Below, one piece after another: positions 10,727-21,707 of a stretch of 31,170 bases of DNA. The stretch's first letter is position 1. Every line of letters starts with the position of its first letter. The translations under genes were made by a program, and so were the position numbers. This stretch comes from Gymnopilus junonius (lineage: Eukaryota > Basidiomycota > Agaricomycetes > Agaricales > Galerinaceae): the NCBI GenBank assembly GCA_015501075.1, contig JADNYJ010000377.1:1-31170 (forward strand), given 5' to 3'. The notes below the pieces were generated by a model that saw nothing but the letters and a program-made list of their open reading frames with translations, was not told the origin of the DNA and searched no databases.

Positions 10727-13700
10727 AGCAAGGGTGGTGCAAGGTTCGCTAAAATTCCAAAGCGCGTCGGCGATTGTAAATTTGTAACAGTATTGTTGTA
10801 CTATAGTTTATTCCCTTTACATAATAACGTCGTTCATTGGATTATTTTGACAGTGAAATATGCATCAGGAACATCCAGTGCCTACCCTACCACGTCTTGG
10901 CATGAATAAGCTTGTTCTGCATGATATTTCGACCAGAGTTAGAGATGCCTAGGCTCAAGCATTATGGTACGCTTCGATGCATGCACGAATATTGAAAGTT
11001 CATTCATAAAGCAAGTCTCATGTACGTAAGACACGAATTGGGCTGGCTTCTGATGAATTCTTATGCCATAGATGGCGGGAAGAGCGAAAGCAAAGTTTAA
11101 TGAAAGACCTCAAGTATCCGGGACTCCAAATCGTTGCAAGGTTCTCTCTTGATATGTGTACAGACATAAGGTGCTTCGGAGGACTGAGAATCAGCAAGGC
11201 GTTTTGGATTATCTTGACCATGGATCGGCTGTCTTTTGGGATTCTTCCCTGATTATCCCTCCAAAGATGCTGCCAGTATAGGAGCCATAGGCGCGTGAGT
11301 TCTGATTTCGATTCGCGTGAGGTCAAGCTTGAAAGAATGATGTAATGATGTAAAAACCGTTGAGGGGGTGTTCGGGGGTAGCGCTGGCTGCCCAACTAGG
11401 TCAACTTTAGCTCGATCATCATAGGTGGAAGTGTTATTTATAGACTCTATTAATGGAGCCCCTAAGCATAAAGAGTTAATTATAGCTCGCATTAATTGGC
11501 TCTACTCTGCAGCCAATGTACAGCTGGAGTAGAGACTCGTGAGTAGAGAATATAGAGACAGTGTTTGGGTCAAAAAAACTATCTTTAAACAATGTGAGTC
11601 TCCTGATCTTCATGCAAAATTTCGACGTGCTGGACCGAAGGTATAAGCCTAGACTTACCATGTAGCCTGTCCTGGAAAAGGCTAGGATTAGTCGATGGTT
11701 TTACCTTTTGCCTGAGTATAAACCATGATATGCATAGTATTTTTAGCAATTATAGACGACTAGAACGCCCAGTTAGTAGGCTTTCCGGAACTGGGCTCGG
11801 TAATTAACTGATCGATACTAGAATCAAAAATGTAGAGCCCAGAAACGGACGGTCGAACCAGGGTCCAAATTGGTGCTAGCAGGAATAAATCCTCGGTCAG
11901 GACTCAGAATTCAGAAAAAAAAATTGTTTCAAGCGTAAAATACGTTATTCCATGCTACTGAATTCATACTAGCGACGGGAAATAACGGCAGAGCGACGTA
12001 AAAAAGCGTTGATATCATGTTCATAGGTGATAAATTTTACAACGCAGAGCCCCATAAATTTTTGCCCTGATATTGCCTTGAAGTTTAGAGACTTGGACCT
12101 CCTATCACAATTAATGGTTTATCGAAAGGTTTATATGTGCACAAACCCTTGTACGCAGCACTTGGGGAGAAATAGGTCAGTCTAGAATTGGGAGACCTAG
12201 ACTGTTGTCTACTAAAGCGGGCTCCGAGGAAAACATAGAGCTCACTTCAGACATACCTGCTTCAAGCTTACCTTCCATTGTTTTGAAAATGCCATGTTGG
12301 CCGCTTGTCGAAGTTATTCGCTTACTTCGACGGTCCTTCCAACGACTGGCTGTTCAGGCTTGCTTCAACACCGGGGTCGATACTTAGCAATAAGGCATAA
12401 ATCTGGCAGTATTTTTCTGAGTATGCATCCATGAAACGATCGGGACTGACAGTCAGAAAGTGTTAGGTGGGGTGTGAGAAATAGGACTCCAGACTCCAGG
12501 GTATTCCAATTGGCCATACGAGCTCATCGACATCCTCGATGTAGATGGTCAACAGTGAAGTCATCTCATGAGCAGAGAAGAACTGCGCCATGTGTCGAAG
12601 TTCGCAAGTTCCCGACAACTTCTTCCGAAGGCGGAGGACCCTGCATGCGGTGTGCGACCTTGTGCGACACGACTACTACCTCTGAAGGTTGAACGTGCAT
12701 AGTTTTATTCGACGATAAGCTGAATCGTCTCACGGAGCGGGATGCATCATCTTGTATACCTCGCAACAAGAAAAAGGACCATCGTATTCTTAGCCGAGTC
12801 AAATATCAACAGATTCCCAGTGGCAAGAGATAGGCTACTTGGATTCTACTTCGCAGAGCAATGTCAATAACTTGGTAAAACATGATTTTCTTACCCTTCG
12901 TTCAGAGGTCTATCCGTTACACAGACGCTATTAAGGCTTCGTGATATAATATTTAGCGTAGATCTGATTCCTTGCATGAAGGAGATTTGTGAGATAAGGG
13001 TGCACTTGGTCCTGGTGAAATCAACGCTTTGTTGGTCCAAAAATTCCGTATCTCCATCAGGCGAAATCTCGAGATCAAAAGCATGGAAATTGCCGAGAGA
13101 GTAGATCGCGTGTACTAGTAACTACATAGCGTCACCGTGTCCTATGGACGACAATAGTTTCGTGGTCCCGGATGCCGAACAGCTCTGCGGCTGAGCTTCC
13201 TGAAAGCTCCTACTTTCAAATGGGACAGGCAGCCATAGGGAAAGCGGAAGATAAAGGAGACGACTGCAGGCTTGGATAATATTCCTTAAAAATACCGCCT
13301 CACTTGCAGATAAGTACTTTCCCGATGCGAGATGGTTCAAGATACCTACTCTGCGCCGCTAAGCAGATTTGTCGGAGTAAATTTTGAAGCGTAGTAGTGA
13401 TAAGTCGATTAAACCTCCTCGTGCGTTTGATTATTGCCTATATCTCCAAGCTGATATAACACTTCAACGAGATATTGCAGGTCAGTCAGCGCACATTGCC
13501 AACGCGACCGCAAAGGCACTCGTCACTTAAGATACAGGTGGCTTGTTTACCAACTCAGTTGTCGTGAATATTTCCTATTTTTAAGCATCTTAATGGTAAA
13601 ACCATACATATTGTACATTGCACTGTACATAGATAATTAGATTCAAGACACCAACGGTGCTGAACGCAGCTCAAAACTTTTATATCAAATAATTCCGGAT

Positions 13701-14117
13701 GCAAATTGTCGGTTAAAACCGCTTTGATGTTTATTTGCAATTTATTTGTACGAGTAGGTGTTAGTGGGTGTGTCGATCTGAGAAGCTGTACGAAAACAGC
13801 ACGATGTTGGCGTTTTAATTTCCGGGTCGTCTACTTCTGAATTGCATTGATTTACATTCCGTTGATAAGATAAAAGTTATTTCGAGTGTTTTTCCCGTCC
13901 CATGAATGATAGTTTATAGATAGATGACTGCAAGGCCCAAACATGTCTAGTGTCGGGCAAAGAAAAATCCGCTGGGAATCGCTGTATTGTTGGCAGCTGT
14001 TAGCAGCCATTTGAATTTGCTAGAAGCCTCCACAGATGCATAAATAAATGTTGGACAGGCGGTATTAATAGCGATCACGACTCTGACCTCGACGTTTCCC
14101 GGTTCCGGCCTCGGTTT
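10727..14117. other. Gene-free stretch downstream of catalase
   Basis: About 3.4 kb with only short frames that resemble nothing I recognise on either strand. It contains scattered small inverted repeats, for example CCCAGTT/AACTGGG around 11769-11796. It looks like intergenic DNA or heavily decayed mobile-element sequence, but I see no transposase or reverse-transcriptase motif. Confidence 0.45.
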
Positions 14118-15308
14118 TTAGAATGAATGGCAGACGGCGATAGGCTGAGATTCTACACAAAGAAGACAATGATCAGAAGTTGAATAGACCGCGTAAACTG
14201 AACCCGTTCGAAAGTTCTCCTGAATGGTATAAATAACCAAGATAGGACTACCTCCGGAAGCTACGACGTGGAAGACCTCCGACACTTTCGTATCATATAT
14301 CTTGAAATAAGTTCGCCGGGGCTGGAAAGTACGTCGAGTAGACTCCCACCGTCCTGGACATTGACTGACTAGCAGGGAAGAACCGATATCCGCCGTCAGT
14401 ATTGCCGCGTGTCTCCGTCCCTGCGGATGACCGGGGCGCAAGGCAGAGACAGTGAGATGGGTAGCGTTGTGGGTTCAATATCAAACCATCAACCAAAGCC
14501 GCAAACGTTCGAGGCGTATCGTACCTTCCTGAGTGAAACAATCAAGAGGCTGTATTTCCTATCTTCTTGAATCTCGTTTGGTCGAGTAAACCGGCGAACA
14601 CAGGGTTGTATGTCGAGCCATCACAGGGGAGCTCAGGCTACCAAGGTAGCCCCAGACTCGGCTCGAGACAACGCGCGTCGCGCAGGCGCACTGCGGCTTC
14701 GCTGAGTAAGTGCTCAAGGATGCGTCAGCGTAAAGCGCTTCATGTTCATCAAGCCACTGAATCGACAGTCCGCCAAAAGCGCAGCTTAACAATTTTGATG
14801 CTCTTGACAAGTGCATGATGTCCTAGATATTATCCCAGCAACATTTAATTATACGACGATGATTTCGGAAGAGTCTGGAAGCCGTTGAGAATATTTGAAA
14901 AAGCTTACATTTGTAATTGTATCTGAATAAGTTTCAAGCATTGCTGATGGCTTGCCAGTTCATGATAAATCATTTGATCATAAATGGACATGCCAAGCAA
15001 AAAGATTCCGCGTTGGAGTAGCCTTTTGAACTTCCTTTGATACTTTGGCCCATTTGCGTATCTCTGAGTAGATAGCAATGAGTACGAGTTGCGCATACGC
15101 AGTGCACACATGATTCCGTGTCCCCAAAGAAAGGCATCGATGGACGGCGACCCACAACTTTGCAAGTGCCTTCTGTAAATTGGAAGAACTTGAAGAACGT
15201 TTCTTCAGGGACCGGGTAGTCTGTGGATGGCCAGAACTCCTGTAGGCAGATAGAAGTCGATGGCTGTGAGTCGTTCGCAGGAAAAGGCTGATAAAAACTT
15301 ACCGTCAT
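14118..15308 (-). other. Unassigned minus-strand open frames, possible decayed gene
   Basis: On the minus strand, frames at 14970-15308 (containing QEFWPSTDYPVPEETFFKFF), 14559-14816, 14293-14541 and 14118-14441 (containing FKIYDTKVSEVFHVVASGG) lie end to end or overlap. The residue make-up looks more protein-like than in the neighbouring desert. I recognise no family, and I could not build a consistent spliced model. They may be remnants of one gene or chance frames. Confidence 0.2.
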
Positions 15309-16498
15309 CGCTGCGGGTGGTATATATCCCCGTATTTCCCGGGTCTTTTACTAGCCCTTGTCATCAATTGCCGGGGACCATGTGTATGTCCAATCTTTCT
15401 GTTTTGAGCATCATTCGCCCCCCTGGGATCAAAGATTCAAATTTATTGTGGGCGTCGTCTGGCGGCGATGACGGACGCCCTCTGTGCTTCTTCCCTTTTA
15501 CCGGATCCAAAACTTGAAGAAAAAACGGTTACTATCAGGACCTTTAGGACTCCGCTCTGCCAAGGACAATTAAATATAACAACATACCCTTTCAAGGTTG
15601 ATCACACGACGAACGTTCCTCTTTCCAACAGAAGTTGGTTGATTGTAGGACCTTGAACACTTATGTAGTGATCCTCGAGGCGTGGAGAGAGTATGTTATC
15701 GCCGTATTACAGCAACGACACAATACGAAAGTCTCACTCTCTTTAAAGTTGAGTCCACGGGAAATCGGGAAAGACCGACTAGTGCAGAGGTTCCCCGGAA
15801 AGCGCCAGAGAATTAATAAGCCTGAAAATGACCAAGTTGAGGTTATCTGATAATTTTCAAGAAGAAATTCCGATCGTGGTTATGAAGGTTGAAGACATTT
15901 TGACAGGCACGTCGAGATGCTCACGCCTACGCAAAAGCCAAACAATTCCGAGCACGTTAATAGGCAATGGGTGAGAGCAAAACTGTCAAAAAATGATAAA
16001 CTCCCATTAGTAGAATAAAGTAAGCATTACACGCCAGATAGCTGGATGATTAGGATATTGAAATGAAATGATTCATTCAAATTCAAGTGGAGACAAGATC
16101 AAAGTCAAAAGTTTCATTTAATCATTTAATAACGAGGGACTCGGGGTGCCAGCAAAGCGCTTTCCACCCGCATTAAGCGCACCGGATCTTCGCACTATCG
16201 GAACAAGGAACGTATCCGGAAGGGGGGACTCTTTCAAGTTATGCCTATTTGTGGAAGACGCAACATGAAGCGCGCAATTGGGGCGCTTGGCGCGAATATA
16301 TATATAAGTACACACAAAGCGGATCGGCAAATCTGGAATGCGGGGTAATAAGGTGTCGACGTCGGGCAAAACGACCCTGAGGATCTCTCGCCCACAGAGC
16401 AACAATTATACATAGGCACGAGAGAAGAAGAAAAAAAAGGAAGATCCAGGTTGAGAATCGAGTGAGATCTCAGTGAGGGATTTAAAATATATCGAGGT

Positions 16499-16521
16499 TG
16501 AGGGATTTTAGCGCTTAGCTG
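16499..16521 (+). repeat. 23-nt direct repeat, copy 1
   Basis: Exact match to 16979-17001, starting TGAGGGATTTTAGCGC and containing the AGCGCT palindrome. A 10-nt partial copy (TGAGGGATTT) precedes it at about 16473. The two full copies start 480 bp apart. Confidence 0.7.
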
Positions 16522-16978
16522 GAGAAAGGGCCGGAAGGGCGAGCCTGAGCTTTGCTTCCTGTTGTCTTTGAAAGAGGCACTGAGACGCGCTCCGACAGAT
16601 TTTGTCAACAGAGCTGTGTTAATTCTTGCAGATCTCCCGGTAGCGTATGTAGCTAAAATTTGACCCTAGGTTGCAAGAGTATTATAACGGCACCAGCTTC
16701 AGATTTTTTTTAATAAAAAAAAACAAAGAAAGAGTAATTCATATGGAAAATTCAGTTAGTTGACTTCATCTATCCAGAGACAGAGACAGAGATACAGACA
16801 GAGAGTCGTCCAAGATGCACTTACCCAAAGAGACAGGGCAACCGTCAGAAGACACAGCACAGAAAGACAAAAGGATATGTTTCCCCACATCCGGTGTATT
16901 AATAAACACCAGAAGCAGAAGACCAGGAAAGAATGGAGAGATGAGAAAAGAAAATAGCCGGCAGCGGGTGAGGAACTG

Positions 16979-17001
16979 TGAGGGATTTTAGCGCTTAGCT
17001 G
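16979..17001 (+). repeat. 23-nt direct repeat, copy 2
   Basis: Second exact copy of the sequence at 16499-16521. Flanking sequence is not alike on either side, so the identity is confined to the 23 bases and is not part of a longer duplication. Confidence 0.7.
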
Positions 17002-17271
17002 CGCCGTCGTCATCGACTCGGATAAAGGGTCGGAGAACTTGAAAGCTGTGGGTAGCCCGAGGAATATTAATATTATTACATGGCACGGATCAGAAGAAAA
17101 ATGGTATCATGGATTGAGACTTGTTTGAGTGGGTAGGTCCATGCTATTAGTATCAGAATGGAGATGACAGATAATCTTAGAGAAACATACATACAGTGAA
17201 GCTTGGACCTCTTACTTGATCATGACTGTGATCTGTACACGTCGAGTGATTAGATTAAATTCGGAACGGAG

Positions 17272-17300
17272 GGACGTCAGAGCCGTCAGATATGACGTCC
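17272..17300. promoter_or_regulatory. Paired CRE-like sites in inverted orientation
   Basis: GGACGTCA at 17272-17279 and TGACGTCC at 17293-17300 are exact reverse complements separated by 13 bp. Both contain the GACGTC core bound by CREB/ATF-type bZIP proteins. A related TGACGTTC follows at about 17324. It lies about 2.1 kb upstream of the 19450 gene; function is inferred from sequence only. Confidence 0.3.
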
Positions 17301-17870
17301 TTTTGAGTCGTACCGTGAGCCTGTGACGTTCCCTTGAGAGCTTCGAATTTCTGACTTGGATGGACAGGAAGTAAAGTGTGGGGAACTGCATATGAGTTGT
17401 TAGCGCAAATGGTACTTTGTTATACATGCAGATAGCTTACCTTTCCCATGGACGCACCACGGCTATGGATAGCTGTCAACAACCAATCCGGAGCCTTTTT
17501 GCGCGTTGTCGACGCCTAATCATGTGAATGAATTTGTGAGTTTGTTGCATCCATGATGAGGTCGAGGGTTAAGGGTTGTTCACCTATTGTTGTGCAGACC
17601 AGCTGATGTAGACGCAGGCGCCGGTTAGATACAGACGGGCTTGCTGTGATACAATCGATCGGCTAATTATGTGCTGTTGATAAAAAGATGGGTCCCACAA
17701 GGCTGGCTGGCTGGCTGCTGGAACTTGTCTACTAAGTTATTGTAGCAATAGATGAGATCGATCTGAAGGAAGCAAATAAAGGCTCTGATTTTTCCTATGA
17801 TAGTCATCCCGAAAAGAGGAACGTATTACACAGTTGTCAAGTCATCCAAGTCGCGGTCGCGATCGGGAAA

Positions 17871-18202
17871 CTGCCTGGCTGTTCAGAGCAGGTTTATATA
17901 GTATGAGGTGGGGCTTGACGACAAGAATAAAAAGATGGGGTTGATCTGAAGCGCGATGAAAGTATGGATGAAGAAAGGAATGGAAGAAAGAGGAAAGCGA
18001 CGCATGTGTAATGCCAGACCTCTTATTTGAAAGGTTCTCTGCAGTCTGTGATGATCAGGAATCAGGATATCAGAGCCATGATTTGGTTTGCCCAAAAGAT
18101 GAACATATCACACGACAAGGCAAAATAAAGAATTGTTATCGTTCCACTGCGCGGAAGACGAAGGAGAGCGCCATCTGCGAGTCGTGTGATAATTCGAAGT
18201 GA
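17871..18202 (+). repeat. Diverged tandem duplication, copy A
   Basis: Begins CTGCCTGGCTGTTCAGAGC and shares, in order, GGTTGATCTGAAG, GGAATGGAAGAA, GACGCATGTGT, TATCACACGAC (18106-18116) and GTCGTGTGATA (18181-18191) with copy B about 345-393 bp downstream. The last two are exact reverse complements, giving an 11-bp inverted repeat inside the unit. Confidence 0.7.
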
Positions 18203-18215
18203 AGAATTCGGAGGT

Positions 18216-18595
18216 CTGCCTGACTGTTCAGAGCTGGGTTAGGTGGTACTTGACAACAAGAACGAAAAAAATCAGGTTGATCTGAAGTGCGATAGAAGGA
18301 AGGAATGGAAGAAGGAGGAAAGTGACGCATGTGTTACGCCAGTCCTCTGATTAAAATGCATTGAAAGCATCCTACTTTTCCCTACTTTCAGTGATGAGTG
18401 ATCATAGTATCGTGGTCTGGTCAGCTTGAAATTGGAATATATCACACGACTAGGGGAGTCTATTTCACAATGTTTTTCAGAGTCGGTCGAGCAGACAGCA
18501 CAAATGCACATAGAGCGCAGAGTACAGAACACGGAAAAAGACAGAGAAGAATGAACGATCGAGCGCCGACTGAGTCGTGTGATAGTTCTGGAACA
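18216..18595 (+). repeat. Diverged tandem duplication, copy B
   Basis: Begins CTGCCTGACTGTTCAGAGC and repeats the same ordered blocks as copy A with many substitutions and about 48 bp of extra length. Its inverted repeat arms are TATCACACGAC (18440-18450) and GTCGTGTGATA (18574-18584), each extended by one complementary base on the inner side. Confidence 0.7.
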
Positions 18596-19449
18596 TAAGC
18601 GAGACGATAATCGCCAAGATGGATGGATGGCACAAGACCAGTTGCTCGATATGGGGTGAGCGCCGCTCTGCGGCATTGGCCATTGGCGGCAAAAAGTAGG
18701 GTATTAGAACGAAAAAGGCATATTGGATTTTAGCCAAGGTAAGGGTGCGTGCTTGGCTTGAGAAAAAGGATGTAGCGTGCTTTGAGAGGTTGAGCGAAAA
18801 GGGTGTTGATAATTACAAAGAGGTTTAAATGAATGACGCTTTGACATTCAAGAAGAAATGGAGTGAAAAAAATGAAAAGATCCAGACCAAGGATTGAGAA
18901 GGGTCCGAGCCCTTTTTTTCTTCTTTTTTCCTGCAGTCTCGAGGGACCGGATTGGGGATACATAACGGCGACAGAAATAGCCAAGGCAACATGAAATAGT
19001 GGAAATTAGGGCGGAGAAAATCGGGGTCGGAGATGGAGATGACGAAGTGAGAAAATGAAAAATTCAGGTTCAAACGTGCCAGGGTTACGATGGTGGGGAT
19101 GTGGGTCGAGGAAAGGAGGAACGAGTGCAATGAAACTAGTCATCGTTTGAAACGAGGGACCGAAGGATGACTCGTGGAGTGAGACACAAGGCGGTGAGGC
19201 GGAAGGCGGAATGGACAGAGCGCAGCAACAAAGACTGGATCTGCTTGGCGGTGAAAAGACGCTGACGAGTCCAGACTGCTTCGGAGCCAAAAGCAGACGG
19301 GATATTACAGATCGGGACACGTGTGTAGGACCCCGGGGAGCGGTGAATGCCAAGATCTAAATCGCGATCTGTGTCAAATACGGGCTAGGCTGTCATATCC
19401 CACCCAACCAACCACTGCCATTCCTCCTCCTCTTCCTCCTCCCCTACCA

Positions 19450-21707
19450 ATGCTCGCCGCCACCTCGCCGCCCAGCGGTCGCAGAATCCGCTTTGCACCT
19501 CTGCCGGACCCCCGCCGCTCCGTCCTCATCACCGACGACGGAAACGAGCTGCCTATTCCCGTGTCAGAGGATGAATTGACCCAGATACCCGTCTCTCTGC
19601 TTTTGCCCCCTCCCAGTCCTGCTCCCCACAAACTCAGGGAACTGTCCGCCCCGGAGCCCCCGCCGGACGAAAGGGACTGCAGAGACGGCAGCAGCAGCTC
19701 CTCCTTCCTCTCCTCCAGCTCCTCCACCTCCGCGAGCGCCACTTCGACCCCCCGCACCGCAACCCCCAGCGAGTATTCCCCGGTGTCCAGTGTCGGCTCG
19801 TCCCCGGTCACCCTCAACTCCGCACTCCCTTTGAGCACCAGCTGCACGCCCTCCTCCGGCTCCTCTGGCTCAACCCCCACGCCCCCCAACGGCACCACCA
19901 GCAACGCCCCTCCGTCCGCATGGCCAAAACCACGCTCACTCTCCCTCCTGCGTCCATTCAAGCGCTCTTCAAACACCACCGTTGCCTCACCCAGCTCCAG
20001 TTCCCACTCCCTCACACCGACCCCTTCCATTGACCCTCCCACATCATCAGCCCCGCGCCCCGCAAGGCCGTTTCCCCCGAGGAGATCCTCACTCTTGGGA
20101 CTATCAATCTCTTCCGCACTTCTTCTCGCGAATCCACGGACTCGACTTTGACTGCTACCAACTCCTTATGGAGCTTTGGCCGCCGCACAAATCCAGATAG
20201 TAGCTCAAGTACGCTTTTCAGCGGTTCCAGTCCATTGGCCAGAACACAAAGTACGCAAAGCTACAGTTCCAATTCAAAAGCAAAACGGTCCATGTTCTCG
20301 TTCGCCTCCGAATCTACCTCCTCCCTTTCAGCTCCCTCGGATTCCAAGCCAAAGACGGCTCACAAGGCCAACTCTATTCCTCCTCCCAAGACCATGCATG
20401 GATCATCCACTAGCAGACACAAGGGTACCCGCATGCTCAACGGCCGCGTGTATGGGTCCAAACGGCCTTCCGCGCTCGCTGCTAACCCATTTGCCAATGC
20501 CCGAGACGAAGACGAGTTTGTAGAATGGGGTTATGGTGGAATGGGTTCGGTTAAAGGTGCGAAGAGTGCTGGCGTGGCTGGTTACGAGAAACTGCATGGG
20601 AATGCGGCTACGAGGGAAAAGGAAGGTGTTGGAACAGCTCAGGACGATGAAGATGATGGAAGTGGGATGGGATGGGTCCGGAAGAGGAGAGAAGAGAGGG
20701 AAAGGAAGGAAAGGGAGAGGCTGCAGAAGGAAAAGGAAGGAACCAAGAAAGAGCAAGCAAGTGGGCACGTTGCAAACCCCAGCATAGTCGAACCACTCTC
20801 GGACGCGACCCTGAGTCCGGAAGCCAGTACGGAGGAGATGACGTCAGAGAGTAAGCTGAGCACTCCGACACCGACACGGTCGTCCACCTTGGATGCTCAT
20901 CCGAACCAAGCACCGGGAATCACCTCTCTTGTCGTTGGCGAGGATCTCACGGACGAGCCGGAATCCGCATCAAAAGCAACCCTTTCGCCTAGACCGACCC
21001 TTACTTCCCCCCCTGGCTCGGCTGCTACCATTGTTCCTACTTCATTTACGGTGACTACACCCATCGCTGCCCCAGAGACGACTGAGGAGGAGAATGAAGA
21101 ATCGGGAGTCGCAGGGCAGTTGCGCCAAGGATTCATATTTGGAAATGGTTCTGCCCAACCCCAAACTGGACAAGAGAACGCTGCTTCGGCGCTTGAGAGT
21201 GCTCAATCGGAAGCTGAACAACCTGAGCATGTTCCTGTGCTCGTTACCGTCACCATCCCCGTTCGGTCTGCGCATCATCACCACTCGCACTCGCATTCAC
21301 ACCGACACCATAGGACTGTGTCGTCCTCCAAGTCTCTTGCTGGTGGTGGCGATGAAGAGGTGAAAGAGGATGGGCAAGTTTTGATTGAGGATGCGACCGC
21401 CTTGGATGATATGGCTGCCAATGGCAATGGCCATGCTGCTTCCAGTGCCAGTCTAGAACTTTTAGAAGATAAAGAAAACGCGACTGCTGAAGATCCTGAT
21501 GCGAGAAGAGCGAGTGTGTCGTCTTCTACTTCTACTTCTCCTTCCATTTCGGAGGAGAGTGAGTCCGAGACGGATGAAGAACGGGACGAGGGTGAAGATG
21601 AGGATGACGAAGATGAGGATGAAGAAGAAGATGAGTTGGCGGGAGAGAGGAGAAAGACGGCGCTTGGGGCCGGTGTAGAGAAGATCAGTCGACATAATAG
21701 GGAGTAA
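19450..21707 (+). CDS. Ser/Pro-rich, probably disordered protein of unknown function (one frame break)
   Basis: I do not recognise a characterised family. The N terminus reads SGRRIRFAPLPDPRR then LITDDGNELPIP, a segment I believe recurs in uncharacterised basidiomycete proteins. Ser/Thr/Pro-rich sequence follows to about residue 200. The frame then breaks near 20047-20065 in a C-rich stretch and resumes with VSPEEILTLGTINLFRTSS. Later features are EFVEWGYGGMGSVKGAK, a basic, probably coiled-coil stretch with RKRREERERKERERLQKEKE (about residues 408-430), a His/Ser run (about 606-620) and an Asp/Glu-rich tail (about 700-735). The span is 2258 nt; one restored base gives 752 residues without introns. 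No signal peptide or membrane segment is seen. The start was chosen as the first ATG before the conserved segment. Charge and composition suggest a regulatory or scaffold protein, which is inference. Confidence 0.72.

Larger units (their letters stand above)
15309..19449. other. Gene-free, repeat-bearing region upstream of the Ser-rich gene
   Basis: About 4.1 kb without a supported gene. The plus strand is purine-rich from about 16400 to 19100, so minus-strand frames are Ser/Phe/Leu-rich by composition. It holds simple repeats (CAGAGA units near 16777-16810, GGCT units near 17702-17718), the 23-nt pair at 16499/16979, CRE-like inverted sites at 17272-17300 and the tandem duplication at 17871-18595. 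It may act as a long promoter/5' region for the 19450 gene or encode a non-coding transcript. Confidence 0.45.

Noticed and set aside
11769..11796. CCCAGTT/AACTGGG hairpin as a transposon end
   Set aside because: Only a 7-bp arm with no partner copy, target duplication or coding sequence nearby.
18222..19353. Series of minus-strand hydrophobic and Ser-rich frames
   Set aside because: They overlap each other in several frames across a purine-rich stretch and show no conserved motif; explained by base composition.
19374..20042. 222-residue minus-strand frame
   Set aside because: It is antisense to the Ser/Pro-rich gene, and its Gly/Glu/Val-rich content is the mirror of that gene's codon composition.
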